From positions 124,001-188,000 of the forward strand of contig JAEPNB010000007.1 in assembly GCA_017643645.1 (NCBI GenBank): a stretch of 64,000 nucleotides of DNA, given 5' to 3'. This stretch comes from Balneola sp. GTDB taxonomy: Bacteria > Bacteroidota > Rhodothermia > Balneolales > Balneolaceae. The notes under the pieces were generated by a model. That model was given only the letters and a program-made list of their open reading frames with translations. It searched no databases and was not told the origin of the DNA. A program made the position numbers and the translations under genes. Shown here one piece after another: positions 9,368 to 18,597 of the stretch (within the stretch, counting starts at the first letter, position 1; the number at the start of each line of letters is the position of its first letter).

Positions 9368-9957
9368 AGTCTGTCTCTGATCAAAAATCAGAATTAAGAG
9401 CCCGAATGTTAAAGCTCAGGAAGTCTATTGATGAAGAAGATTGGCAAGCCAGATCCGAGACTATAATTAATGAACTTAAAAAAATCCCGGAGTTTATTAA
9501 TTCAGATGTAATTCACTGTTATGTCTCGATGAATGATCGTAAAGAGGTTAACACTCACTCCTTATTGAATGATCTGATCTCTTCCGGAAAAAAAGTAATT
9601 GTTCCTGTTACAGATTTTGAAACCGGAGAATTGAAACACTCTGAATTGAGGTCGTTTGAAGATCTGAAAAAAAATAAATGGGGTGTGCCGGAACCGGATG
9701 AAATTCACCCTCAAAAACAGAAAACAGATCTGATCCTGGTTCCTTTGTTAGCTGCTGATAAAGATTTCAACAGGCTTGGCTACGGGAAAGGGTTTTATGA
9801 TCGTTTCTTAAAAAAAGAAAATGCAGTTAAAATAGGGCTACTTTTTGATGAGTTTATTCTCGATCAAATTCCCGTTGAGAACTTTGATGAGAAGCTGGAT
9901 ATTTTAATTACTGAAAAAATGATTCTAAGATGCAACAATAGCGATTTGGGTTCGTAG
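9364..9957 (+). CDS. 5-formyltetrahydrofolate cyclo-ligase
   Basis: Converts 5-formyl-THF to 5,10-methenyl-THF using ATP. The N-terminal basic helix (KSELRARMLKLRKSI), the HCYVSMNDRKEVNT substrate-loop region and the phosphate-binding RLGYGKGFYDRFL motif (about residues 138-150) identify the family. 197 residues is typical. ATG overlaps the bshC stop by four bases, so it is translated from the same message. Confidence 0.93.
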   Translation: MKSVSDQKSELRARMLKLRKSIDEEDWQARSETIINELKKIPEFINSDVIHCYVSMNDRKEVNTHSLLNDLISSGKKVIVPVTDFETGELKHSELRSFEDLKKNKWGVPEPDEIHPQKQKTDLILVPLLAADKDFNRLGYGKGFYDRFLKKENAVKIGLLFDEFILDQIPVENFDEKLDILITEKMILRCNNSDLGS

Positions 9958-9978
9958 TAGCGCACAGGAGAAAAAATT

Positions 9979-10695
9979 ATGGCAGAACAGACACGACAAA
10001 AAACCGGATCTAAAACAGGCTCAGCAACACTAGAGTTTGAAGACTTTGAATTGCAATCCGCAATGCAAGACTTTCTTAAAGAAGAACCTAAAGAAGAAGG
10101 CAAAGGCGTTTGGAACTTTTCAACGTTTGCCGGACTTGGCATGCTTTTTATCGCTTTTACTTTTTTGCTTCAATTAATAGGTTTTCCGATGGGGCAAGGA
10201 CTCGCAGGTTTTTCTCAGGATGCAATTAGCGCGTTGCCTATTATTGGTGGAATTCTTGTGACTTTAGTTGGATTTGGTTTCTTAGTTGGGGACAGAAAAA
10301 AAGAAAAAAGAGCTAAGAAAGAAACCCGAAGAAAGCGGAAAGCTCAAAGCAAAAAGAATATATACTCAAACGATATTCATGGCGCTGAAGAGTTTACAAG
10401 TACGCTGAATAATGATCTGGATTCTTCCAAAAAATCTTCAAGATCCGGCGACTACAGCTATGATAATTTCGGATATCGACATGCAAAAAGGTTGATGAAA
10501 TCCAGAACAAATAAAAAGATTGCGGGAGTTTGCGGAGGTTTAGCTAAATATTTCGGATTAAGTTCTACCGTAGTTCGTTTCATTTTTGGCGCCGTTTTTA
10601 TCATGGGATGGGGAACCAGTTTACTAATTTACATCGGTCTTGCTTTGGCTATGCCAAAAGAGCCTATCGAGATGATGGATGACTTTGATTTTTGA
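9979..10695 (+). CDS. PspC-domain membrane protein
   Basis: A 238-residue membrane protein. Two hydrophobic segments lie at about 50-72 and 83-103, followed by a strongly basic linker (KKEKRAKKETRRKRKAQSKK) and a C-terminal PspC domain at about 168-230 (KIAGVCGGLAKYFGLSSTVV, then a membrane segment and YIGLALAMPKEP). PspC domains are linked to envelope stress in proteobacteria; here the partner genes are missing, so the role is open. A good ribosome site AGGAGA lies 8 bases before the ATG, and the gene follows the folate enzyme by 21 bp. Confidence 0.85.
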   Translation: MAEQTRQKTGSKTGSATLEFEDFELQSAMQDFLKEEPKEEGKGVWNFSTFAGLGMLFIAFTFLLQLIGFPMGQGLAGFSQDAISALPIIGGILVTLVGFGFLVGDRKKEKRAKKETRRKRKAQSKKNIYSNDIHGAEEFTSTLNNDLDSSKKSSRSGDYSYDNFGYRHAKRLMKSRTNKKIAGVCGGLAKYFGLSSTVVRFIFGAVFIMGWGTSLLIYIGLALAMPKEPIEMMDDFDF

Positions 10696-10810
10696 TCACT
10701 GATTTTCTGATTTAGATTGATTAAAGATTTATTTCAATTTCATAGCAAAGTCTTCCATACAAATAAATATTTTTTTCAATCCTGTCTGCAATTCTTCTTA
10801 GATTCACTAC

Positions 10811-11407
10811 ATGCTAATTACATTTGAAGGAATTGACGGAAGCGGGAAATCGACTCAGATTTCTCTTTTAAAAGAGCATCTTACTAAATCCGGGAAAGAA
10901 GTACGAGTACTTCGTGAACCGGGTGGAACAGATATTTCTGAACTAATCAGAGGGATGCTGCTGAATCCTGAAATTGAGATCGATCCCGTAACTGAACTAT
11001 TACTTTTTTCATCAGCCAGATCTCAACTTATAGCTGAAAAAGTAAAACCACTATTGGCCGATGGCGTTGTTGTGATTCTGGATCGGTTTTATGACTCAAC
11101 AACAGCATATCAGGGTTACGGTAGAAAGAGTATTCCTATTGATCAGGTACACCAGATCAATAAAATCGCTTCTCATGAAACAGCTCCTGATGTTACTTTT
11201 TATTTGAGACTCAGTTTGGAAGAATCCGCAAAGAGAACTGCTCATATGCAGAAAGACAGAATGGAACAATCCGGTATTGAGTTCTTTGAGAATGTGATCA
11301 AAGGTTTCGATGAACTCTCTGAATCAGAAGAAAGATTTGTGACTATTGATGCATCAAAAAGTGTTGACGAGGTTCATGATCTGATCCTGTCTAAGCTTCC
11401 GTTTTAG
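10811..11407 (+). CDS. tmk: thymidylate kinase
   Basis: Phosphorylates dTMP to dTDP. The P-loop FEGIDGSGKST is at residues 5-15, the dTMP-binding RE PGGTDISELIR region at about 36-48, the DR(F/Y) motif in VILDRFYDSTTAYQGYG near 90-105, and a short LID region follows. 198 residues is slightly short but complete. It is separated from the PspC gene by 115 bp in which I see no terminator, so it may have its own promoter. Confidence 0.95.
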   Translation: MLITFEGIDGSGKSTQISLLKEHLTKSGKEVRVLREPGGTDISELIRGMLLNPEIEIDPVTELLLFSSARSQLIAEKVKPLLADGVVVILDRFYDSTTAYQGYGRKSIPIDQVHQINKIASHETAPDVTFYLRLSLEESAKRTAHMQKDRMEQSGIEFFENVIKGFDELSESEERFVTIDASKSVDEVHDLILSKLPF

Positions 11408-11442
11408 TTATTCCTTTTCAAAAATATCAAAATTTGGCTAAA

Positions 11443-11601
11443 TCCATCATTCGCTGAAAGCGGGGTGATGGAACCTGAAAACTCTTCTATATTCGAATAA
11501 TAAATGACGGTGGATTTATAAGATCTGAAGTTTAAACCCTGTCAGGGTTATGAATACAAGTCTTATTCAAAAATCCATCAGCCGGAGTACCGACAGATGG
11601 A
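11443..11601. repeat. paired-hairpin intergenic repeat, copy A
   Basis: Two imperfect palindromes bound this spacer: one at 11443-11472 (arms TCCATCA/TGATGGA around CGCTGAAAGCG) and one at 11574-11601 (arms TCCATC/GATGGA around CAGCCGG...CCGACA). Between them is a 15 bp palindrome AACCCTGTCAGGGTT at 11535-11549. The same pair of hairpins recurs at 57993-58112 with a different middle. Neither is followed by a T-run, so these are not ordinary terminators. The unit fills most of the spacer between tmk and the convergent gene at 11620. Confidence 0.8.
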
Positions 11602-11619
11602 TGGGTAGATTTGTAAAAT

Positions 11620-13920
11620 TTATTTATCACCTTTGATCTGAGCTATTGGAGTCTTGCTTAAATTTGGCTTGAGCCAATAAAACAGGGACGGAAGAACAAC
11701 CAGATCTGCAATAACTGCAAAAAATATTGTTGAAGAGATTAATATCCCCATTAAAGTAGTTGAAGTAAATTCACTGGTTATTAAAGTTCCGAATCCCAGT
11801 AAAAGAATCATACTGGTTATAATAATGGCGCGACCTGTTTTTTGAGTGGTTATTTCCAGAGCATCCTGAAAGCTTAAACCTCGTTTTAACTCGATTCTGA
11901 ATCGCGCTAAATAGTGAATGGTGTCGTCTACTGCTATACCGAAAGCAATAGTAAAGATCACGGCAGTTGAGGGTTTTATATCCACTCCCAAATAACCCAT
12001 TATTCCTGCAATTAAAACCAGAGGCATGATATTTGGAATCAAAGATATGATTACCATCTTCAGATCTTTGAACAGAAAAGCCATCAATATTGAAATACAT
12101 ATAAAAGCCAAGCCTATACTGGAAGCGAGGGAATAAACCATTTTACCAACCAGATTTGCACTTAAAACAGTTGATCCGGTAACGGTAATTTCTTCATTGT
12201 TAAAATTCTGAGACAAGTACACGTCAATAGAATCTCTGATCTCATTAATTCGTCTGGATCCTGCATCTTTAGTTTGAGCTGCGATCCTCAGCTTTTGGTA
12301 ATCGAAATCTGTTACATTTTGTAAGATGTCATTATCAGTTATTTCCAATAATAGTAAGTACTGAGCGATAAGATTCTGATCAACAGGAAGAGAAAATTGT
12401 TCGGCATCTTCCGGAGACATTACCTGATGTAATTCTTTTAAAAGAGTACTGAAAGAAGTAGCTCGTTTTATTTCAGGATATGACAGCAGGTGTTGCTGCA
12501 GATCGTCTATTCTTTGTATCAATTTCGGATCAGTGATTCCTTCAGATTCCTTTGTATCTATTACGAATTCTAAAGGGAATGCCGGAGCTAGGTTTTCAGA
12601 GAAGAAGTTACTGTCTTTAATCAGTTCAGAATCTCTGCTCACATCATCAAATACGCGACCATTTACCTGAAGTTGATAGATCCCAATCCCAACAACAAAA
12701 CAGATCAGCAATGCACTCAAAGAAATTGCTTTATAATGCCTTCTGTTAAAAGCGGAAACCTTTAACAGTTTATCTCCAATCCATGGATACAACTTTCCAC
12801 CTGTTTTACGAAAGACTTTTTTAATATTTGTGATTCTCAGAATTGCCGGAAGGAACAGAATGGTAATGGTGTAAGCAATCAGTACACCTACGGCTGTGTA
12901 AATGCCAAAACGCTTCATCGGAACTACAGAGCTGGTCAATAAAGTACCAAATCCAATTGCTGTGGTTATACTGGTAAGAAAAGTAGCGCTGCCAAGCGTA
13001 AGCAGCATTTCGATTATAGCTTTTCTTTTTTTGAGTCCGTTTTGGACAGCATCATCAAACTTGGAGATCATATGTATGGAGTCGGCAACCCCAACACAAA
13101 GCAGAATAGGGGCTATGGTGCTGCTCATTATTTCAAGATATCCACCGCTTAAAGTAATTACTGCAACGGTAAACAGAACCGTAAACCATACTATAAACAT
13201 AGGAATTAATACCCCGGATATGCTTCGGTATAGATACCACAATAGTAAAATGATCAGAACAGAAGAAAAGGAGATATAGAATATGACTTCCTCGTTGAGA
13301 ATATTCACATATTGATTTCTGAAAAAAGGAATACCGGTGATCTTGAAATCTTTGGAAGGGTAGTTGCTTAAAGTTGTCTGCAAACGGTCAATAATTTCAT
13401 TGCGCGTTTCATAGGTATTATTTTCCTCATCTATCTCAAGAAAAAAAGCTGTTGTAGTGCCTGCTTTATCAATCAGAAATCCTTCTGTAAAAGAATCGGA
13501 AGTGATTCTCTCTTTGATGGCATTCAAATTGGTTCGTAAGGAATCAACATCAAGAAAGGGATCAAATTTAAGTGTGCCTTTCAGATTGACCATTTCTTCA
13601 GCTGACCAAATGCTTTGAACCTCAGTTACATTGGGAATAGTTTCCAGAGTATCTACAATTGCTTTCAGATCCAGTAGACTCGAAACAGTAAAAAGAGAAT
13701 CTGATTTAAAGCCTACCATGATCACATTATCATCTCTGCCAAACTCATCTTCTAACAAACGATATGATTGAACGGTAGGATCAGTTTTCGGATAAAAATT
13801 TTCCAGATCGAAATCGGTCCTGATCTTTGACGCCGGAAAGATCGCAGCTATAACCAGTAGAAATATAAAGAAAGTGACCAGTCTGGGGTTATTGATCACA
13901 AAGTCAGCGAATTTATGCAT
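11620..13920 (-). CDS. MMPL/RND-superfamily exporter
   Basis: A 766-residue inner membrane protein with two repeated halves, each with one N-terminal helix, a large periplasmic loop and about five further helices. The loops span about residues 35-205 and 405-595. TM4-like segments contain SVGVADSIHMISKFDDA-type and FGIAVDDTIHYLARFRIEL motifs (GxxxDxxH), typical of MMPL/HAE3-type proton-driven exporters of lipids or hydrophobic compounds. No adaptor or outer-membrane partner is adjacent, in keeping with this class. Substrate cannot be inferred. It is a single gene, convergent with tmk. Confidence 0.85.
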   Translation of the reverse strand: MHKFADFVINNPRLVTFFIFLLVIAAIFPASKIRTDFDLENFYPKTDPTVQSYRLLEDEFGRDDNVIMVGFKSDSLFTVSSLLDLKAIVDTLETIPNVTEVQSIWSAEEMVNLKGTLKFDPFLDVDSLRTNLNAIKERITSDSFTEGFLIDKAGTTTAFFLEIDEENNTYETRNEIIDRLQTTLSNYPSKDFKITGIPFFRNQYVNILNEEVIFYISFSSVLIILLLWYLYRSISGVLIPMFIVWFTVLFTVAVITLSGGYLEIMSSTIAPILLCVGVADSIHMISKFDDAVQNGLKKRKAIIEMLLTLGSATFLTSITTAIGFGTLLTSSVVPMKRFGIYTAVGVLIAYTITILFLPAILRITNIKKVFRKTGGKLYPWIGDKLLKVSAFNRRHYKAISLSALLICFVVGIGIYQLQVNGRVFDDVSRDSELIKDSNFFSENLAPAFPLEFVIDTKESEGITDPKLIQRIDDLQQHLLSYPEIKRATSFSTLLKELHQVMSPEDAEQFSLPVDQNLIAQYLLLLEITDNDILQNVTDFDYQKLRIAAQTKDAGSRRINEIRDSIDVYLSQNFNNEEITVTGSTVLSANLVGKMVYSLASSIGLAFICISILMAFLFKDLKMVIISLIPNIMPLVLIAGIMGYLGVDIKPSTAVIFTIAFGIAVDDTIHYLARFRIELKRGLSFQDALEITTQKTGRAIIITSMILLLGFGTLITSEFTSTTLMGILISSTIFFAVIADLVVLPSLFYWLKPNLSKTPIAQIKGDK

Positions 13921-14065
13921 TTAATCGGTGCAGAAGTAAGATGATAAGTTAGTTCATGAGACAAACTGAAATTATCTGAAAGAAATTCCAATCAAAGCAA
14001 TCCATGTGCAAACGCTGTTCGTAGTATGAAGTGAAATTAATCATAAATCATAACAACCAATCACA

Positions 14066-14725
14066 ATGAATTTCAAAAAAATAACATACTCCATTCTGAG
14101 CCTTGCATTAATCGGCTCTATCATAGTATATGCAGCGGATCATATCGATGCTCCGGCAGTAAGTGGTACAAAAGCTGATATTACAGACTATTATGCTTTT
14201 GAAGGCTCTTCAAGCAGTAATTTAGTATTTGTAGCTAATGTTCAGGGACTATTATCTCCTTCGGCAACCGCTGGTGCAGAGTTTAGCGAGAACACCATGA
14301 TTCAATTTAATATTGATAACACAGGTGATAATGTAGAAGATCTGGTAATCCAGGTAATTTTCGCAGACGGCGTAGCATATGCTTACGGCCCGGTAGCTCC
14401 ATCTGAAACAGGTTTGACGAGTGGTGTTGAGTTTAACGCTACAAATAATGCTTCAGTAGCAATCACGGAATACGGAAACTCAGCGAATATTGGTACTAAT
14501 AATGGTATCACATTATTTGCGGGACCTCGTGATGATCCGTTCTTCATGGATTTTGCACAATACGGTGAAATTATAGCAGGAAATGCTTCCAGCTTTAACG
14601 ATCCAGGTTCAGATACTTTTGCAGGAACCAATGTAATGAGTGTTGTAGTGGAAGTACCTAAGTCTACTTTAGGAAGTGCTGAAACCATCAATACATGGGT
14701 TCAAGCGAAGAATCGCGTTAACTAA
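14066..14725 (+). CDS. DUF4331-family protein, N-terminal-half type
   Basis: A secreted or periplasmic protein (signal segment residues 1-22, cleavage likely after VYA) that begins ADHIDAPAVSGTKADITDYYAFEG, the opening of DUF4331 domains, which have the pattern (H)xxAPA...DxTDxYAF. It has 219 residues, while full DUF4331 proteins are usually over 400. The next gene supplies a segment that looks like the missing C-terminal half. Function of the family is unknown. Operon with the genes at 14767 and 15392. Confidence 0.75.
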   Translation: MNFKKITYSILSLALIGSIIVYAADHIDAPAVSGTKADITDYYAFEGSSSSNLVFVANVQGLLSPSATAGAEFSENTMIQFNIDNTGDNVEDLVIQVIFADGVAYAYGPVAPSETGLTSGVEFNATNNASVAITEYGNSANIGTNNGITLFAGPRDDPFFMDFAQYGEIIAGNASSFNDPGSDTFAGTNVMSVVVEVPKSTLGSAETINTWVQAKNRVN

Positions 14726-14766
14726 GACGAACTAATTATATCAAGAATTTTAAAATTATTATCAAA

Positions 14767-15318
14767 ATGAAACTTTCAAAATTATTTACACTTTTATTGG
14801 TTGCAGGCTTAGTTTTTACCGGCTGTAGCAACGACGATGACGACGGTTCATCAACTCCTATTGCTGAAGATGCTCGTTTCACAACAGCAGATCAAATGGG
14901 ACGCCCGGCAGTGAACACAGTATTTATTTCTGCTTCAAGTAAGAACAGTTTTAATACTACACTTCCATCAAACCAAAGCGCTGCTTTTAGAACAGAGATG
15001 GAAACCAACCTTTCAGGTTTAAGTCCTGCTTATGCTAATGAATCTGATGCTAATGCATTAGGCCAAAACAGAGATGCTTTTATAGATCTTTTAGCAACGG
15101 ATGTACTTAATGTTAGTCTTACCGGTAAAACTACGTTCTTCGACGGAACAAATGTACTTACTGGTAGAGCGCTTGCTGATGATGTGATCAGTACTGAATT
15201 ACTACTGATTTTCGGTGGTGAAGATGGAACTGAATTTCCGGGACTATCTGATGACAATGTGGATTCTAACGATAAAGCATTCTTAAGTACATTTCCATAC
15301 TTAGCTGCACCGTTCTAA
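14767..15318 (+). CDS. lipoprotein resembling the C-terminal half of DUF4331
   Basis: A 183-residue lipoprotein with lipobox GLVFTGCS (Cys at residue 20) followed by an acidic DDDD stretch. The segment DQMGRPAVNTVFISASSKNS resembles the 'RxGNPLVNEVVI...KDxFN' block found in the second half of full-length DUF4331 proteins. Together with the gene 41 bp upstream it could rebuild one DUF4331 unit from two separately exported chains, one soluble and one lipid-anchored. This is inferred from motif resemblance only. A strong intrinsic terminator follows at 15338. Confidence 0.65.
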   Translation: MKLSKLFTLLLVAGLVFTGCSNDDDDGSSTPIAEDARFTTADQMGRPAVNTVFISASSKNSFNTTLPSNQSAAFRTEMETNLSGLSPAYANESDANALGQNRDAFIDLLATDVLNVSLTGKTTFFDGTNVLTGRALADDVISTELLLIFGGEDGTEFPGLSDDNVDSNDKAFLSTFPYLAAPF

Positions 15319-15337
15319 ACAGAACAAAATCTTATTA

Positions 15338-15366
15338 AGAGCCCCGATTCTGGGGTTCTTTTTTTA
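15338..15366 (+). terminator. intrinsic terminator after DUF4331 pair
   Basis: Stem AGAGCCCC / GGGGTTCT (one G-U pair) with a 5-base loop, followed directly by a run of seven Ts. It lies 20 bp after the stop of the second DUF4331-like gene, so the downstream TPR gene at 15392 is either read-through or has its own start. Confidence 0.85.
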
Positions 15367-15391
15367 TCTAAAAACTTAAAAAGCGTTGATT

Positions 15392-16696
15392 ATGTTAAAT
15401 CGAATTTTATTCGGGATTCTATTAGTATGTACCACAATCAGTTGTACCCAGAATCCGGAACAGATTGTAAATAAAGAAGAGATCAGGCCATTTATAGATG
15501 AGAAAAAGTTTGTTCAAAAAAGTGGCATTGAAAAAGTAAATGAGGATATAACTTTTTGGACTTCGAAACTGGAAGAAAATGAAACACCTGTTTATAAAGT
15601 TAAACTCGCTTCAGTTTATCAGTCAAAATTTGGAATCACAAAAGATGTAAGCTATCTGGCAAAAGCGGAGAAGCTTCTTACAGAGTCAAATAATTTCTAT
15701 AAAGAACAAAACGCCGGAGTTCTACAGGCATTAGCTCAGTTATCTATTACCAAACATGATTTTCAAGAAGCTATTGAATATGCTGAACAAGCTCTCACAA
15801 TAGGAGAGGATAAGCTACTCAGTCATATGATCATTTATGATGCAAGTATGGAAACAGGAGAATTTGAACATGCGAGCTATATTCTGGAAAATGAGATTAC
15901 TAATAAATCCTCCTTTAATTATCTGATCAGGAGATCACAATTTGAAGACTATTCAGGAAACGCATCAGAATCTATAAGTGCTCTTGAAAAGGGTGCAGAA
16001 CGTATCGATTACAGCGAGTCACTTTCATCATGGGCTCACAGTAATTTAGGTGATCGTCTTGGGCATGAAGGAAACGTTCCTAAGTCTTACGAAATGTTTC
16101 TTAAAGTATTGAAAAAGAAAAATTCCGGAGCTTCTTATCTGCATTCTTTAAAAGGAATAGCGTATATCGCGTATGCACATGATGGAGATACCGATTTTGC
16201 TAAAGAGATTCTGGATTTCGTTCACAGTAATCAGGAATCACCTGATGCATTACTTATGTATGCTGAAATTGCTGAATACGAAGGCGATGATTCTCTAAAA
16301 AGAGAATATTTAAATGAATTTTACAGCAAAGCATCCGATCCGAAATATTACGGAATGTATGATGCAGAATTGATTCAATTGGCTGCTACGGAATTCGGTG
16401 ATTTTGAAGTAGCTGAAGCTTTGATCCAAAAAGAATTAGAAAACAGACCAAGCCCAATTACTTACGATCTTCAAGCCTGGGTTAAGTTTCATAAAGGCGA
16501 GATTGAAGAAGCCAGATCTATCTTAGAAAATAAAGTTCTTGGTAAAACCTACGAGCCTGTACCTGCTTATCATGCCGGAATCATTTTGAAAGAAGCCGGT
16601 GAAGCAGAAAAAGCCAACAAACTTCTCAACTATGCTAAAGAAGCAAGTTTTGAGTTAGGTCCTGTAACAGTAAGAGATATCAATTCTAAACTTTAG
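15392..16696 (+). CDS. TPR-repeat lipoprotein
   Basis: A 434-residue predicted lipoprotein; the signal segment ends in CTTISCTQ with the lipobox Cys near residue 18. The rest is helical with tetratricopeptide-like repeats (for example QALAQLSITKHDFQEAIEYA and SHMIIYDASMETGEFEHASYI) over about residues 90-420. TPRs mediate protein contacts; no catalytic motif is seen. I use the ATG at 15392 rather than a TTG two codons upstream. Its placement after two DUF4331-type genes suggests a shared exported system. Confidence 0.75.
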   Translation: MLNRILFGILLVCTTISCTQNPEQIVNKEEIRPFIDEKKFVQKSGIEKVNEDITFWTSKLEENETPVYKVKLASVYQSKFGITKDVSYLAKAEKLLTESNNFYKEQNAGVLQALAQLSITKHDFQEAIEYAEQALTIGEDKLLSHMIIYDASMETGEFEHASYILENEITNKSSFNYLIRRSQFEDYSGNASESISALEKGAERIDYSESLSSWAHSNLGDRLGHEGNVPKSYEMFLKVLKKKNSGASYLHSLKGIAYIAYAHDGDTDFAKEILDFVHSNQESPDALLMYAEIAEYEGDDSLKREYLNEFYSKASDPKYYGMYDAELIQLAATEFGDFEVAEALIQKELENRPSPITYDLQAWVKFHKGEIEEARSILENKVLGKTYEPVPAYHAGIILKEAGEAEKANKLLNYAKEASFELGPVTVRDINSKL

Positions 16697-16706
16697 TGGT
16701 CCGGAT

Positions 16707-16793
16707 TTAGAAATATGCCGTCAGCTTGATATATCCAAACGAGCTGGTTGCATAGTTCTTAAATGCAGACTTAAATTTTTGCGGGTTTTTCAT
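16707..16793 (-). pseudogene. relic of the 3' end of a DUF1302-like OMP gene
   Basis: The minus strand from 16793 reads MKNPQKFKSAFKNYA... and ends SSFGYIKLTAYF followed by TAA at 16709-16707. The last 18 residues match the last 18 of the intact outer membrane protein at 23691-25052 at 15 positions (that one ends SSFTYIKLTAFF), and the DNA aligns without gaps over about 60 bp. No more of the gene is present: an in-frame stop closes it at 16797. It is thus a tail fragment, in the same orientation as the intact gene, lying on the opposite side of the metal-efflux cassette. Confidence 0.8.
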
Positions 16794-16810
16794 TTCTTAT
16801 CAACTGTGAT

Positions 16811-17278
16811 TTGGTTTCCAAAATCAGAGATTCTATTTTATTAGGAGTGAGCAAATTTCTAATAAATAAAACACGGAAAACTCTTTCTCAATTTTTAATT
16901 GCGGCTGGGTTACTATGTGCATTTTTTGGAAACGGTGTTCACATCCATTCTTTTATAGATCATATTTTTGATCATGGTGATGTTCATTTAGTTGTACATG
17001 CACACAGTCATTCAGATAAAGCTGGTGACGATCATACTTCTGATTCTGAAAATGAAGATCATGAAGTTGCTACTATTGATCTGTTTGGAGTCATCGCTCA
17101 ATCCAGAGTGATTTCAGTCCAAAATGATGTACTTCAGAATTCATTAGCGATTTTACCACAAAGTGATTTTATCATTGAAGGAAGAAAATTACTATATCTA
17201 AATCTTCCACCCCCGGATATTCAACATATCAGTTTAATCCCGGTTTCTTTTTCTCTCAGAGCTCCTCCCTTAGCGTAA
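16811..17278 (+). CDS. small His-rich membrane-associated protein of metal-efflux operon
   Basis: A 155-residue protein (from a TTG; a GTG at 16847 is an equally possible start) with a hydrophobic N-terminal segment (about residues 26-45, LIAAGLLCAFFGNGVHIH) and a His/Asp-rich stretch (HGDVHLVVHAHSHSDK ... DDHTSDSENEDHE, about 57-88). The end is hydrophobic and closes with SFSLRAPPLA. Small His-rich proteins of this form often head heavy-metal efflux operons in Bacteroidota-type genomes, presumably binding metal. First gene of the cassette, 63 bp before the TolC-like gene. No assigned family. Confidence 0.6.
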   Translation: MVSKIRDSILLGVSKFLINKTRKTLSQFLIAAGLLCAFFGNGVHIHSFIDHIFDHGDVHLVVHAHSHSDKAGDDHTSDSENEDHEVATIDLFGVIAQSRVISVQNDVLQNSLAILPQSDFIIEGRKLLYLNLPPPDIQHISLIPVSFSLRAPPLA

Positions 17279-17341
17279 GCTTTTTTCAGGCTTTCTTGCC
17301 TGCAACCCACAGTTACATTTTTTAATCAAACATTACTACAT

Positions 17342-18586
17342 ATGAATCTATCCAATATCTGGATCAGAGTTCTGGCGGCAATTATTATTGTAATGCCTTC
17401 TTTGATCCAAGCTCAAAATGTCTCTATTACTTTGAGTGAAGCAGTGGAAAGCTATAAAGAGAATAGCTTGGAACGTGCTTTAGTGAGACTAGAAAAAGAC
17501 CGTAAAATTGGTGAAGCTATAAGTTATAAAGCTTTTCCAAATCCTGAGCTCAGTTTATTTCACGAAAACTTGAATGCAGGTTCACCTAATTATGATGAAA
17601 CAACAATTCAAATTTCTCAACCATTAGAAATCTTAGGACAGCCTTTTCTTAGAAACAAAAGTGCATCTGCATTAAATAGAGCAGCTGAATCAGAATTTCA
17701 ATTCAAAGAACAACAGCTAATTGGTGAGTTAAAGTCACTGTATGTCTATTATTGGTTTCTTTCAGAACGCCTAAAAGTGGTTGAAGATGCTCTTTCAGTT
17801 GTAAATGAAGCTCGAAAGTCTGCTATTGCACGAAAAGAAGAAGGTGCTTTTTCCGGAATGCAAATACAAAGATTTAATATCGAATACAGTAAGTACCAAA
17901 AGTTGTATGATAAAATTCGGTCAGATCTTAATCTAAGCAGGAATCAACTAATGCTTTTGATTTTTCCTGATCTGGATGAAAGCTCCACAATAGAATTTGT
18001 AGAGGAGTTTGGAATAAAGACCATTTCAGAAACAAAAGATTCTTTTGTTGAATACGCTTTACAAAACAGAAGTGATCTTCAGCAACTGAAATCACTTATT
18101 GAGGCATCAGAATTACAGTACAGGGTTGAAAAAAAGGAACGTTTTCCTGACCTGAATATAGATTTGGGATATAAGAATCAATCTAATGGTTCTGAAGGTT
18201 TTGTAATAGGTGGTTCCATCAAATTACCCATCTTCAATCAAAATAAAGGCAAAATTCATACTGCAAGATCTGAATACAGAATGCAGACTTCTACTTTAGC
18301 TTTAGCAAAGCGATCTTTAAAAAATGAAGTTTATAGTGCTTACGAAGAAGTAGTTTTTTTGGGTGATCAATGGGAAACTATCCAAGACTTCTCAAGCAAC
18401 AAATCTATTCTTGAAACAGCACAAATTGCTTATCAAGAGTCTCAATATTCTTTATTAGAGCTTTTGGATGCAACTGAAGCATATGTAACAGGGCAAACAC
18501 TTTTCTATCAAACCATCAAAGAATATAACCAAGCTTTATTTGAGCTTGATGTTGTTTCTGGTGGTAAACTTTTTTCTAATAATTAA
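17342..18586 (+). CDS. TolC-family outer membrane efflux protein (CzcC/CusC-like)
   Basis: Outer membrane channel of a tripartite metal-efflux system. A signal segment (residues 1-24, ending IQAQ) is followed by two repeated OEP halves: long helices such as ALVRLEKDRKIGEAIS and ALQNRSDLQQLKSLIEASE, and strands DLNIDLGYK and GFVIGGSIKLPIF. 414 residues is usual for CzcC-type members. It lies immediately upstream of a His-rich lipoprotein, the adaptor and the RND pump, in a classic C-B-A order. Confidence 0.9.
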   Translation: MNLSNIWIRVLAAIIIVMPSLIQAQNVSITLSEAVESYKENSLERALVRLEKDRKIGEAISYKAFPNPELSLFHENLNAGSPNYDETTIQISQPLEILGQPFLRNKSASALNRAAESEFQFKEQQLIGELKSLYVYYWFLSERLKVVEDALSVVNEARKSAIARKEEGAFSGMQIQRFNIEYSKYQKLYDKIRSDLNLSRNQLMLLIFPDLDESSTIEFVEEFGIKTISETKDSFVEYALQNRSDLQQLKSLIEASELQYRVEKKERFPDLNIDLGYKNQSNGSEGFVIGGSIKLPIFNQNKGKIHTARSEYRMQTSTLALAKRSLKNEVYSAYEEVVFLGDQWETIQDFSSNKSILETAQIAYQESQYSLLELLDATEAYVTGQTLFYQTIKEYNQALFELDVVSGGKLFSNN

Positions 18587-18597
18587 ACAACATACCA

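Noticed and set aside
12902-13279. 125-residue plus-strand frame inside the MMPL exporter
   Set aside because: Antisense shadow; its hydrophobic look comes from the complementary membrane segments.
17288-17303. Terminator between the His-rich gene and the TolC-like gene
   Set aside because: CAGGC/GCCTG stem has its T-run before, not after, the stem on the plus strand, so it does not fit an intrinsic terminator.
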